A stretch of DNA of 64,000 bases from Letharia columbiana (taxonomy: Eukaryota > Ascomycota > Lecanoromycetes > Lecanorales > Parmeliaceae): positions 1 to 64,000 of the forward strand of contig NW_023501107.1 of NCBI RefSeq assembly GCF_014066305.1, read 5' to 3'. Positions within the stretch are counted from its first letter, which is position 1; the number at the start of each line of letters is the position of its first letter. The position numbers were made by a program, and so were the translations under genes. Below are positions 38,317 to 49,434 of this stretch, in pieces. The notes beneath the pieces are model-generated. The model was given only the letters and a program-made list of their open reading frames with translations, was not told the origin of the DNA and ran no database searches.

Positions 38317-39032
38317 TTATTCAAGGTCCGTCAACTGAAAAAGAGTTGATGGAGTTGTATTCGTAGATGCTGGACTCCATTACAGCAATGAGATTGATAC
38401 ATCTCCGCATTTTGGTGATGTCATCTTCATGCGGGTCTAGGTACAGCGCCGGCCATCCGATCGACGGAGGACTTGCACAATATGATCTCGTAGTCCTCAA
38501 GCCGGCTACATTTATAACGGCTGTCAGGAATCAAATGGTTGCAAAGCTCGAATAAGTGGATGATGAATTAAGAGGACTTGGCCAAGGAGCACCCCAGGCA
38601 ACGCCGAACGCCTACCACCATCCCTTAATCCCCTCCAAGTCTCAGGCTTTCTCTCGGCCTCTCTCACCGTACCTGAGGGTACTGTCAGCGAAAATTCCAT
38701 GACAAGTATCAAACGTGTTGGGTTCTATCGTGGATAGCGTCTCATTCGCTACACCAGATCATAGCAAGGATGCACGCCCTTTCAACGCTATGTACCAAAG
38801 GCCTACAAAGTGCAGGATAAGCAAAAGAAGCGAATGTCTGTCAGAAAGTTGAAATATGCAGGATGGCACATACAGCCGATGGAGCTACACTCGCCTCACC
38901 GGATTGCACGGAGGATGTATGTTCGTGCAAGGCTACACGCAATGGGCGCCCAAGATCACGAGGCGCAATGCAAGAGCTAGCACCTGGGACCCTCGCAATG
39001 AGAATACATACTCAATAGACCGCCTGACCAGG
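38317..39032. other. intergenic interval
   Basis: Contains the aldo-keto reductase promoter side and the 3' flank of the bZIP gene. No additional gene seen. Confidence 0.6.
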
Positions 39033-40035
39033 TCAAGCTATTTCTCCGAGGATACTCCCGCTCAAATACGGCACGATCAATGGATCCTCCCCTCTTTCCG
39101 CTCTCCAGAAATTCGAGCAACGAATCGTCTCATTATCTACCAACCACGCCCAGTTGGTCACGAATGCCTGCGATATCTCCCACGCTGCCCAACACAACAT
39201 CAGCTATGCCGCGATTAGAGGGAAAGAGATACTACATACCGAGTGCATTCCACGGCTGAGAGCCCCAAATCGTGAAGGAGCCACGATGCATATCATAGCA
39301 GAGCCGATCCTCCTGCTCATCGGTCATGACAGAAAGAAGGACATTATCCCTCAGCGATGGAGGAGTAATCATATCGAGGTATGGATGATGCGGCGTCGAC
39401 AATTGCAGTGGCGTTGGGCTAAGATCATCCGGCGCACATCCTGGATACGGAGTCGATGTTGTCCATGGCGAGAGGGCATAGTCATCTGCGAGGAGAACTG
39501 GGTCTATGGCCAGCAAATTTGCATTCTGGAAGAAAGCTCGAAGCACAGAGTATTCCATGAGGCTGATGTAACGATGCTCGGCAAGCCCGGGGGTTGCGAA
39601 AATCCCTTGAATCGTCTTGTCAACATCATCTTGAAAAGGTGGTGAGTTGCTGGACGATGCGGCCCAGATTTCTTTGAGGACCTGGCTTGGCGTATCTGTC
39701 CAAAGGCTTTCGCTCTCGCTCCTCGTAGCCGCCTCCTCCGAGATTGCCGCTATTTCACTTGTCTCTTTTGAGTGTTTAGGCCCATGCCTTTTCTTTGTCT
39801 TGTCCTTGGGTCCATGCGTTCCTGATTGGAGAGTCAATTACAAACTTGGCGAAAAACAAAACGCCGTGCGACGAAACATACGGCTCTTCCTCTTCGCTAG
39901 CCTGTCCTGTATCCTCTTCCTAAGTGCCTTGTCTTCTACTTTAGTCCAATCATCTTTCTCGCTTTTGCTGTACTTTAGTCTGACCTGCAGATCCGTCGTT
40001 CCATTTGCGTCTCCATTTCCCGGAATGGTGGTCAT
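39033..40035 (-). CDS. bZIP-like transcription factor with DUF3425 domain
   Basis: Three exons: 39,882-40,035, 39,240-39,821 and 39,033-39,184. The introns are 60 nt (gtatgt..cag) and 55 nt (gtatgt..gcag). The joined frame is 295 residues. Residues 38-52 (LRKRIQDRLAKRKSR) are the basic region, close to the fungal RKRIQNRLAQRAYR type, with no long leucine zipper. A charged linker follows, then the DUF3425 region: LMEYSVLRAFFQNANLL, LSPTPLQLSTPHHPYLD, PSLRDNVLL, and after intron 2 WEISQAFVTNWAWLVDNE. Nuclear DNA-binding regulator; targets unknown. I start at 40,035 because an upstream ATG at 40,197 would add residues that do not look like the family. It is divergent from the dehydrogenase gene, sharing a ~400-bp promoter. 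Confidence 0.87.
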
Positions 40036-40431
40036 AGTCGCTATGGCTTTTGCAAGAAGAATTACGGTAAGAGGGCAAGCCACAATGCTCTTGGAGATGT
40101 CAGAGATGTCAGAAATTAGCGTCCACCCCTGCCAAGACTCCCAGACCGAGTCCAGACAAAACACCAGACATACGTACATACGTTCTCGTGTTGGCACTTG
40201 CTCTGACTTTCTGACATTGATATCTACTTTGATACGTCCGACTCTGATTTTTTGATAATAGCCTTGCTCATAGTGCGGGGTTTCGAGATTTCTGCAGTCT
40301 GTTGGTAGAATATATAGCCTCTACATTACCCTGGGATGCTCACATTACCTTGTCATCAATTTCCACTGTGCTAGCATTTGAGATCTATCAAGATTTGTTG
40401 TATTTCGTTCCTTACGCTTCCCTATATCATC
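40036..40431. promoter_or_regulatory. divergent intergenic region between bZIP and SDR genes
   Basis: About 400 bp between two outward-facing starts. A tatatag element lies at about 40,310, roughly 120 bases before the dehydrogenase ATG, in the right position for a TATA-like signal. A short direct repeat (gagatgtcagagatgtcag) lies at about 40,095-40,112. Shared regulation is inferred from position only. Confidence 0.4.
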
Positions 40432-41809
40432 ATGCCTTCTGAGAAGTCCACTCCTTACCATGCTCGAGACAATCCCAATCTAAGCGGCTACGTCGCTATT
40501 GTCACGGGAGTTGCGCCGTTCTTTTAGGAGCCCTCAAGCATAGTCCCTAACGACAAGTGCTCACCCTTAAAATTGCAGGTAATTCAGGGATCGGATACGA
40601 AACCACACTCCAGCCCGCTCTTCATGGCGCCCGAGTCTACATCGCCGGCCGCTCGCCCGACAGAGTTGAAAAGGCCATAGAGCAGATGAAAGCATCCAGC
40701 GCGAAGCCACTCGACCTCCATATGCTCGAGATGGTTCTGCAAAGCCTGGGGAGCGTGAGGGCAGGGGCAGAAGCTTTCAGAAGCACGAGACGCGACTGGA
40801 TCTTTTGATCAATAATGCTGGCGTACGAAAACTTTGACTTCTGTCAAGGCCTTGCTCGGGTCACAAGATATCCGAGCCTGCTGACAACCTCGCCTAGTGC
40901 AGATCATGGCAGTCCCCTTCCAACTCACGACCGACGGCTTTGAAAGACAATGGCAAACCAATCACCTTGCCCCCTTCTTGCTTACCAAAACACTGCTCCC
41001 GATCGTCGAGTCCACGGCCGTCTCTAGCAGTTCCAAGAACCGTGTCCGCATCATCAACGTCGCAGATGACGCAGCGCTGCTACCACCTGCTCCCAAGCTA
41101 CTGGACCTGGCACGTCCAAACCTGGAATATGTTACCGGTGCGATGAACGGATGGTACGTCACGCATCTCTTTCAACACCCAAATATCAGAAAGATATCAA
41201 GTGCCCAGACCATGCCATCCCCCCTCTAACTCTTCACCAGGAAACGTTACGGCCACTCCAAAATTGCCTCCATCACCCACGCGCGCGCCCTACACGACCG
41301 CCTTCACGGCAAGGGCATATCGGTCCACCCCGGCATCGTGGCGACAAACTTGCAGAGCGCGGACCCCAGCCTCTTCGGCAGTTTTGTGCGGCATATGGTA
41401 CGCTGGTACGTAAAACCTTGCTTGCCTGCCTTTCCTTTCCCGACTCGTTTCCTACACCACAGCCGCCAGAAGTTCTGGGGGAACAAACCATTCTCTCCGT
41501 CATCGTTATCATCGACCTTTATGTCTCTTCCTAGACCCTACCCATCTTATATCTCGGCGTGAGTCAAGAAAAGAAGAACGGAAGGAAGCGGACTCGGAAA
41601 CCCGCGTCTAGGGGTCTCATGCCGGGCACGCTTTCCGTAGCCGACGGGGCGACGTCGACGCTATTCTGCGATACCGGGGAGGAGGTGGGGGATATGTTGC
41701 GCCGTTCGGGAAGCTGGGCAAGAGGGCCGATTGGTGGAATCAGGATGAGGGGCTTGTGGAGGAGCTGTGGGTGGAGAGCGAGGGGATGATCAAGGGGGCT
41801 GGGTTCTGA
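40432..41809 (+). pseudogene. short-chain dehydrogenase/reductase with several single-base frameshifts
   Basis: Pieces in order give MPSEKSTPYHARDNPNLSGY then VAIVTG, then NSGIGYET (Rossmann TGxxxGIG), ARVYIAGRS, LLINNAG (about 40,805-40,822), FQTNHLAPFLL-type sequence, VRIINVADDA, and the catalytic YGHSK after an 87-nt intron (41,154-41,240, ctaac branch). The end is VAPFGKLGKRADWWNQDEGL and a TGA at 41,809. Frame is lost three times, each time as if one base were missing. One is at the first splice site (gggagttgcg near 40,510). One is near 40,786 between AEAF and ETRLD. One is in a G-run near 41,693. A further mini-exon near 41,536-41,560 does not join in frame. Family members reduce or oxidise alcohols or carbonyls with NAD(P)H. 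Either a recent pseudogene or consensus deletion errors. Confidence 0.75.
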
Positions 41810-42022
41810 TAGTGTGTGAAGTATTATACTAAGCGGCATGCATCGTTAGTGGAATAGCGAGATTATTTAAAGTGCCTCGTTGTTGTACTATTACATTAAA
41901 CAGACCCAACACTACCTACGACATACACTAACCACATGCGACCTAAAACGCATGATATCCCCTCCCTCCATCCCCGCCCCCCTAATCTTCCCTCACCACC
42001 GAACCCATCATCAACCCCCTCC

Positions 42023-43419
42023 TCACCTCCTCCACCCACTCCACTGCAAATGCTCCTCCACCCTCTCCCTCGCCCCCTCATCGCTACAATGACTAACCAG
42101 CTGCCTCATCCCCACCTCCCCCTCCCCATCACTCCCACTCCTCAACAGATAACTCTCGTTCCACGCCCTGGGCGCTCTCCAACTGCTCCTGGGCAACGGG
42201 GCCCGCGGCGCACCCCCGGCCCGGGGCGTGCCGTCCGGCGACGGGCGCAGGTAGAGGCTCCACGTGTGGGCCAGCTTGGGCGAGACGTGGTTGACGAAGG
42301 CGGCGGTGGCGGGCATGCAGCCGCAGAGGATGGCGGAGGCGAGTTCGCCGGCGGACCAGAGGGCCGGGGGTTGGAGGTAGTACGTCTTGTCCGGGTTGCC
42401 GGTGTGGAAGGAGACGACGAAGCGCATGATGGAGGCGATGCAGGTGCTGGTGCGCGGGTGAGTTCATGTTAGCTGGCTGGCTGGCTAGCGACATGTGCTC
42501 GCGACGTGTTCCTACAGGATCAGGACATGGGGGTGGGAGAGGAGGGGAGCGTACAATAAGCCGACGGCAAAGATGGCCAAGACGCCGACCTTGCGCCTGG
42601 TTGGGAGTTTGAGTTTTGAGATGCGGTAGAGTGGGAGGAGGAGGATTGAGAAGTCGGAGACGACGTTGATCGCGGAAGCGGCGATGAAGGCGGCTTGCAG
42701 GTTGACACAGCCGCCTTTGAGGGTGGGATTCCAGATGCGAGCGCGGGGTACGCATTGGAAGATGCTGGCGAAGAGGTAGGGGAAGTAGAAAGCGAGGTTG
42801 GCCCAGATGAGGATGTGGATGAGATAGTGGGTTTTGCCGGTCCCGGCTGTGTCGAAAAGGCGGCGATACATGAGGAGGATGGAAAGTTTGGCGAGGAAGA
42901 TGGCAGGGCTGTAGAGGATTTCGGTTGTGTTTGCTAGCTAAAATGGCTCTTGAGTCACGGCTTCGCAGCATGTAATGTGCATCACGAGAGTGGCGGAAAT
43001 TTACCTTTGCGAATTCTAAAACACGACCCAGTGGTACATCCCATTGATGGACTCCGCCGCCATATTCGGCGGTGAAGTACATCGATGTACAGTACCCCAC
43101 CAGGAATGCCCACGCCGTCGCGGAGGCATCTATGAAGGGTAAGCTACTCGCATGATTGATTTGCCATTCTAGATCTGTACGTACAGTCCGCCCATCCATG
43201 CGACTTGAGAATGAAGAACACTGTGCACAGTCTTATCCAGACGAATGGTGTGCTCACAGCCAAACAAATTGGCAATGTGATGTACACCCAGCGAACTTGG
43301 GAGGGTGGATCCGTGAGGTTGGGGATCACTCCAAGTGGAGGTTGCAAGCCTGGCCCTTGGAGCAGAGCCTCTGCTGCCGCTGCCATTGCTTGCGCTGTAG
43401 CATTGGAACTTTGCGCCAT
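42023..43419 (-). CDS. rhodopsin-like (SAT4/PTH11-type) integral membrane protein
   Basis: Four exons: 43,185-43,419, 43,005-43,129, 42,555-42,937 and 42,023-42,446. The introns are 55, 67 and 108 nt. The joined frame is exactly 389 codons. It begins MAQSSNATAQ, and the ATG sits in accATGg; another in-frame ATG lies 15 bases upstream. About seven hydrophobic segments are visible, among them WVYITLPICLAVSTPFVWI, ATAWAFLVGYCTSMYF, ILIWANLAFYFPYLFASIF, AAFIAASAINVVSDFSILLL and VGVLAIFAVGLL. The conserved CxxR/W-rich loop FQCVPRARIWNP and GGCVN are typical of this fungal family. Loops facing the cytosol end in a charged tail. These proteins are presumed plasma-membrane sensors; function and ligand are unknown. 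Confidence 0.85.
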
Positions 43420-45949
43420 GGTGATTCCGCGCACGATATTGCAGCGCCTGTAGGTGACAGGCGGGTCGGTAAGTGACCGTGGTTGGGCCAGTCATTCTTA
43501 TAAGCGATTTGAAGGGCCAAGCCGGTCTCGTGCGGCGTATTCAGATCTGAGACGGTAGAGGACCTGCATGGCGTGTTGTGGAGAACGGTTAGTCCCCGAT
43601 GCAGACATGTGTAAAAAAAAACACCATCCAATGAAAAGCATTCGACGCTGGCCTGTGCGCTGCATATGTGGAGCAAGCGTTCAAGCATTTCCAGTCGAAA
43701 TACCAAGCCTCGAAAATGCATGAGGCTCATGGACTCCTAAGAGCTTGGATGTGTCTTCTGACATGCATCCTGCATGCGAGATGCAAGCTATGGAACTAGA
43801 GCGATCGTTTAGAAGTTAGATGAGGCGTAAAACATCGCGATAGGTCGAACGGGCTTGAGCTTCTGTCAAGAAACGGCAAAGCGTTCTTGACCCGGGGTGC
43901 ATCAGTCTCTGTGTGCATCCGTGGCCAGGTTACCGGTGTCATGATGCCGAGCTGTAGACGGCTGACATGCAAGGGCCCTGTTCATGCGTCCGTCTTGTTT
44001 CAAGGACACGGCCGAATAAGACCGTACCACCGTCGACTCAGCGGGTAAGGTGTACGTCATGAAATGACAGATTCGAACGTCTTTGGCGCAGATGTAGGCG
44101 CTCCAATCACCTGCACTCATTGCGTATGGATGGCTTAGAGGCGCTTCTTCTAGAATCGAAAGATTTATGCAACCTCGAAGATTCTTTGTCAGAAAGGAAC
44201 GCACGTTAAAAAGCAGAGTCGATCACGCGGTAACGAGTAAGTCTGACAACAGGAGCCTGCAAGTCAATAATGCCACGGAACGACTGGAAAAGGATTGCTT
44301 CAACAGTAATGATGAGCACATACGAATAAAAGCAGTGCTCTTGTATGATTCGGTCTTCTGGAAATACGAGGCAGATGCGCAGCTGTTGACATTAACCTGT
44401 TCGCAGAATATTTGATTCATCGTGTTCAACAAGAGACTTGCTGAACCGATCTATTTTACCAGGGACTCCGCCAGAACACACAGCCAGCTTGTACCTTTGG
44501 ACATGCCGCGATAGACCACATCGTACGCTCTCTTATACACATTGAAAAAATCACCTTCAGAGGTCGAGCGCAAACGATGCTACCAAAGAGAGGATATTTT
44601 ACCAAAGCCAGAAAATGTGGAAAATACGCGAAGCACGACGGACTGCGTGCTTCCTCTTTCCTCTTCTCCAGGGCGAAAGTAGACGCAGGCAGGCGCCTCA
44701 GCGCTATTTCCCAATCAGATTCAGCGGATGGATACGATGAAGATTATTGATCACCAAGCTTATACGAGCATGAATGAAGGTGGAAAGGACGGAGAGAGCA
44801 AGCATCTCCGAAGAAGGCCTTGCCAGCTACCTCTACGTACCGTATGTAACAATCTTTTTCAGATCTAAGATGGAAAGAAAAGCCGAGAGATCATCCGCTA
44901 ATGACGCCAAGCTTCACTAGTCCCCCGGCTAGATCAGCCTCCAAGATACCTTAAGGTACATACGGTAAGTACCTAAGGTAGAAATTTCACCCAGTCACAT
45001 TTACCCCGCAATTGATTTTTTCTTTTTCTCCTTTGAAACCGGAAGCCTCGGTCATTTATTATCATTAAAATTGTTTCCATTTTGTTATTATTTCCAAGGA
45101 ATTGGAGCAAGGATCAAAACCAGATTTCTATACGGGGATACTTGGATTGCTGGAAATCAATATTGTGTCTCCCAGCTCAATCCTGGTTGCTGTATCTCCC
45201 ATTTCCCAATGTTCATGCTTCCCAGTAAAAATATTCCAACCGCTTTGACGCTTATATCCACCAGTTCTAGAACCCGGTAGCACCATCACCGTTAGAGGAA
45301 TCCTGCTTCCCCCTTACTATGACATTATTATTGAACCATTTAGGAAGGTGTGAGGCCTTATGTGATCTACTCTGCAGCCATGTTCTGCACGCATCTGCAA
45401 CTGCCCGAATTTCTTTCTCTTCGGCCGTTGGTAGCGAGCGTTATCGGACGTTTTTTGTCATCGTCTACAGCCCTTACACCAATACAAGCCTTATCTCAGC
45501 ACCTACTCCATGACTAACCCATCAAGTCATCTTTTTCAACCTTGCCATGCAGCTAAAGCCCACCCGCTGAGACTCGAATGCTTCAACCGGATTTCTACCT
45601 GCTCCTTTAGTAATTGGCATCGGCGACAACATGTGAACGGTTCGGATTGCTCGTCCAGGACCGAGAAACCAGGATGAAACCAGAATGATTCTGGAAGGTA
45701 TCTATCCATCTCCCCTCACACCGCTGCAAATCCCTCGTGGTAAGGCTGCCTTGATGGAGACCTGCATGAGAATATGTGAGGGGCAATGCACCTCTCAATG
45801 CACACCTGCGTCCGGGGAGCTTTAAAGAGCTCACAGTCTCTCCGAGTCTCCTCCTTTTCTTCCCTCACAAGCCTGCCTCTCTCTAGGCTCTGTTCTTACA
45901 CACAGCTCTTTCCTCAAACCTTGGACAGCTATTCAAGCAGTCAGCCAAG
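43420..45949. other. long intergenic interval
   Basis: No convincing gene in 2.5 kb. Short frames such as 44,167-44,415 + lack motifs. A palindrome-rich stretch, accttaaggtac followed by gtacctaaggta, lies at about 44,948-44,981. The last few hundred bases are pyrimidine-rich (for example 45,838-45,920) and probably form the carboxypeptidase promoter and leader. Confidence 0.6.
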
Positions 45950-47805
45950 ATGCGGGGACTCTTTTCAGCTCTCGCAGTGTCCGTCCTGATCCTCGACGTC
46001 TCTGCCGCCGTAAAGCACTCACATCTTCGCGACGTATCGCGCAGAGGCCAAGAAAAGGCCAAGAAGGCGGTGCGTGAGGCTACATATGAGAAATTGAGCG
46101 CACGTCGAACAAACACTTCCACGCCTGCCACTTCTCAATTCCTCACCAGCACTACAGCCAGTCAGTCCATGTCCTTTCGTCACAACTGACACATGACTCA
46201 CAATTTCGCAGAGTACAAGGTCGACTCGCTGCCCGATGTCAACTTTGACATTGGTGAGATGTACTCCGGATTGATCCCAATCGATGAGAAGAACGCCTCT
46301 AGAGCGCTGTTCTTCATGTTCAATCCAACCATTGGAAAACCCGTCGACGAAATCACCATTTGGTTGAATGGTGGACCCGGTTGCAGTTCCTTGGAGGGCT
46401 TTTTCCAAGAAAACGGCAGGTTCCTATGGCAGCCGGGAACATTTGCGCCTGTGGAGAACCCATAGTATGACCTGTTCATCCTTTACACTCACGGATGGGA
46501 CTAACATGGTCTAGCTCATGGGTGAACTTGACAAACATGCTATGGTATGTCTTACCGTCGCTTGAACCGATGTATTAGCGCAATGACTAACGTGGGATTT
46601 AGGGTTGAGCAACCCGTCGGCACAGGCTTTTCAATTGGCGAAGTCACCGCCACGACCGAGGAGGAGATTGCCCAAGACTTTATCAAGTTCTTCAAGAACT
46701 GGGAGAAGACCTTTGGGATCAAGAACTACAAGATATACGTGACTGGCGAAAGCTATGCGGGCCGCTACGTTCCATACATTTCTGCGGCGATGTTGGACCA
46801 GAAGGACAAGGAGTACTATGACCTCTCGGGTGAGTCGCCCTCCGCGGCCCATGGCAGTCTCCTACTTTGATCTCACGCGCGTCTACAGGAGCTCTAGTCT
46901 ATGACCCTTGCATCGGCCAATTCGACTACACACAGGAGGAGGTCGCTGCCGTACCCTTCGTCATGGAGAACCAAGCCCTCTTTCAGTTCAATGCCTCGTT
47001 CCTCGCCCAACTCGAAAGTCTCGACAAGTCCTGCGGATACGCCGACCTCCGAGAAAAGTACCTCACATTCCCACCTCCCGGAAACCAGCCACCCGTATTC
47101 TTCAACTACACCAGCGAAGCCAACTGCGATGTCTTCGACATGATCGATGATGCCGCCTTGACAAACAACCCCTGCTTCGACATCTACGAAGTCAACCAGC
47201 AATGCCCCCTCCTCTGGGACGTCCTCTCCTTCCCCACCCAACTCGTCTACACCCCCGAAGGCGCTTCCACCTACTTCAACCGCTCGGACGTCAAAGCCGC
47301 CATCCACGCGCCCGCATACGTTGACTGGGCCGAATGCGCCGTCAACCCTGTCATCGTTGGTGGTGCCGAAGTCAACGGCTACTACACCGGCGGTCCCGAA
47401 GGCGAAGGCGACCTCTCGGCCGATCCAATCCAGCACGTCCTCCCCCAGGTGATCGAAGCCACGAATCGCGTGCTCGTCGGGAACGGAGACTTCGACATGA
47501 TCATCATCACGAACGGCACCCTCATGTCCATTCAGAACATGACCTGGAATGGCAAGCTGGGCTTCCAAAGCCAGCCAGCTACACCAATCGTTATCACGGA
47601 GCCGGATTTGCAATACGAGGCTGTGTTCGCGGCAAATGGGGCCGCGGGCCTTGATGGGCCACAGGGAACAATGGGTGTGCAGCATTACGAGCGTGGGTTG
47701 ATGTGGGCGGAGACCTTTTTGAGTGGGCATATGCAGCCAGAGTTCCAGCCGAGAGTGACGTATCGGCATCTGGAATGGGTGTTGGGAAGGATAAATGCGC
47801 TTTGA
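45950..47805 (+). CDS. serine carboxypeptidase (peptidase family S10)
   Basis: Five exons: 45,950-46,160, 46,212-46,464, 46,515-46,544, 46,603-46,829 and 46,889-47,805. All four introns are 50-59 nt with GT..AG ends, and the joined frame gives 545 residues. Exon 3 is only 30 nt. It removes C-terminal residues from peptides, outside the cell or in the vacuole. A signal peptide ([20 protein letters not shown]) starts the protein. [13 protein letters not shown] binds substrate. The triad is Ser215 (GESYAGRY), Asp443 (GNGDFDMI) and His521 ([10 protein letters not shown]). Repeated N-x-S/T sites suggest glycosylation. All key residues are present and the frame is clean, so I expect an active enzyme. 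Confidence 0.93.
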
Positions 47806-48221
47806 GACTTGTTTCGGTGGCCGATGTAGATACATCCGAATATGAAGATAAAAGCCAACTGCTGTAGATAGAAAAACCTTCTCACCTGAAGTCAGATGAT
47901 TCCTCTTGACTTTGTGTTTTTCGACCTCTTTTTCTGTCTTACAACATCCCCAATCTACCTGTGAACAACCCTCCCAAAACAAATCAAAGGAGTGCACGGA
48001 GAGACGACGACCTCATAAGGTAATCATCCCGACTTCTATCCGCTACTGCAACCAAACACCCTACAAGAAAATCCCCAAGCTTTCCTCTCCCAAGTCTCCA
48101 ACAAAGCACCCTCCGCCAAACTCAGACCTAATCACCAGACACAATACTCCCATTTCGTCTGCAGAAGGAGTACGAAAACGCACCATTGAGAAAAGAAAGT
48201 GATACCCCCCAACACACGATC
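47806..48221. other. intergenic interval
   Basis: 3' flank of the carboxypeptidase; A/C-rich sequence with no gene seen. Confidence 0.5.
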
Positions 48222-48590
48222 ATGGAAAACCCACACCCAACCTACCATCCGAACAGCCGACGCGACGCACCCATCGACCTAAAACCCGCTCCGGAGTGGG
48301 TAGTCGATGAATCCATACCTGGCACCGACGTGGCCGGGGTTTCCGATCCCTGCTTGAGCGCATCAGCTACCGATTCATACGCTCACGCCTTCCCATCCGA
48401 TCCTCGGTTTCCAATGCGGGGCTCCTCACCACTGGCAGCCTTTTCTACCGCAGAGCCCAGGTATCCCGAACGCCCGCATCGACGACCGGATCTCCGTCAC
48501 GCCGCGCCGTTCCGTTTCCTCAGAAAGAAAGCATCCAAGTCGGCCGTAGGGTCGAGGGACGGATTGCGGATGTTGGTCAATCAAGGGTGA
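48222..48590 (+). CDS. possible small hypothetical protein
   Basis: 122-residue frame from an ATG in the context acgatcATGG, beginning MENPHPTYHPNSRR and containing PAPEWVVDESIPGTDVAG. It is proline- and arginine-rich, with no signal peptide and no family I recognise. An in-frame ATG exists 36 bases upstream. The frame ends 46 bases before the decayed gene on the other strand. Coding status is uncertain. Confidence 0.3.
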   Translation: MENPHPTYHPNSRRDAPIDLKPAPEWVVDESIPGTDVAGVSDPCLSASATDSYAHAFPSDPRFPMRGSSPLAAFSTAEPRYPERPHRRPDLRHAAPFRFLRKKASKSAVGSRDGLRMLVNQG

Positions 48591-48635
48591 GAGACACATT
48601 GATGGCCTGGGTTTCAATAGTAGGTGCCGCAAATA

Positions 48636-49020
48636 CTATGGATTCCCATCGTACCCAGCGCCGCAGCCGGGGATGTTCCAATTCGGGTCGGATGCGTTCG
48701 TCATGACGGTATCGATGGCACGGGCGATGACCTGTTCATTAGCCTGCAGACACTGGAGCGCCGTGAGGAAGTGATCCGACTAGGTCGGAGCTGTCGGCAA
48801 CGGGGTGACGGAGAAGTTGCCCGAGGCCGTGAAGGTCTGGAAGGTCGTCGGAGATCGCCGACGTCACGTTGTTTGTTTTAAAAATAGGTGGTGACGGTGC
48901 CCATGACGTTTGAGATCTGGTCGAGATGTATGATTTTGGGAGTCGGGAGTGCCCGAGGGGGAAGAGAGACTTGTCGACGGCGATGGCCTGCTGGGCGCCG
49001 TTGAGCACGGTGCCGATGTG
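48636..49020 (-). pseudogene. decayed small (secreted-type) protein gene
   Basis: Minus-strand frames read VLNGAQQAIAVDKSLFP, then DQISNVMGTVTT, NNVTSAISDDL, FTASGNFSVTPLP, and finally FLTALQCLQANEQVIARAID and TNASDPNWNIPGCGAGYD. Together they look like one Ala/Ser/Thr-rich protein ending in a WNIPGCGA block, a pattern I associate with small fungal secreted proteins, though I cannot name the family. It is broken by two or more frame changes (about 48,835 and about 48,885) and an in-frame TAG at about 48,780. No start codon or signal peptide is intact. Confidence 0.55.
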
Positions 49021-49088
49021 CCGGGGAAGCGATTGGGTCTGGAAAGCTTGGTGAATGATTCACTCCCACTCCCACTGAGATTGCAAGA

Positions 49089-49304
49089 ACCAATGAGCAT
49101 TTGTGCGATTCCGGTGCTGACGTCAATGCGTCCGACAGCATTGGGGAGACTCCCCAACATACTGCCGCTGGACGTGGAGACTTGGTTGTTGTGAAAATCC
49201 TATGCGATTGGGGTGCAAATCTTGAATTTGCCATAGAAGAATATAACCTTCTTGATATGGGTGCCCCTTTACCACCGGTAGAGTCTAATACTTTTGCTCA
49301 CTAG
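49089..49304 (+). pseudogene. ankyrin-repeat fragment
   Basis: One and a half ankyrin repeats: LCDSGADVNASDSIGETPQHTAAGRGD followed by VVKILCDWGANLEFA. The G-ADVNA, G-TP-H-AA and G-AN-E spacing is diagnostic, with Gln where Leu is usual. Upstream sequence in the same frame does not continue the repeat and the frame stops at 49,304. It is a relic of a longer ankyrin protein, wedged between the decayed gene and the protease gene. Confidence 0.65.
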
Positions 49305-49434
49305 GCCCAACATTTCACGTTGCACAGACTCGGCGATCTGGAGCCATCGAAATACGTCAATAGTCCTTGGCCAGATTTTGCTTGTAGGGAACACCTGCTA
49401 ACAGACATCACGGACATACCAAGCACGCCAAGCT

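Noticed and set aside
42129..43199. 356-codon minus-strand frame
   Set aside because: Only its first part is a true exon of the rhodopsin-like gene; the rest reads through introns and the wrong frame of exons 3 and 4.
46894..47997. 367-codon minus-strand frame
   Set aside because: Antisense shadow of the GC-rich last exon of the carboxypeptidase.
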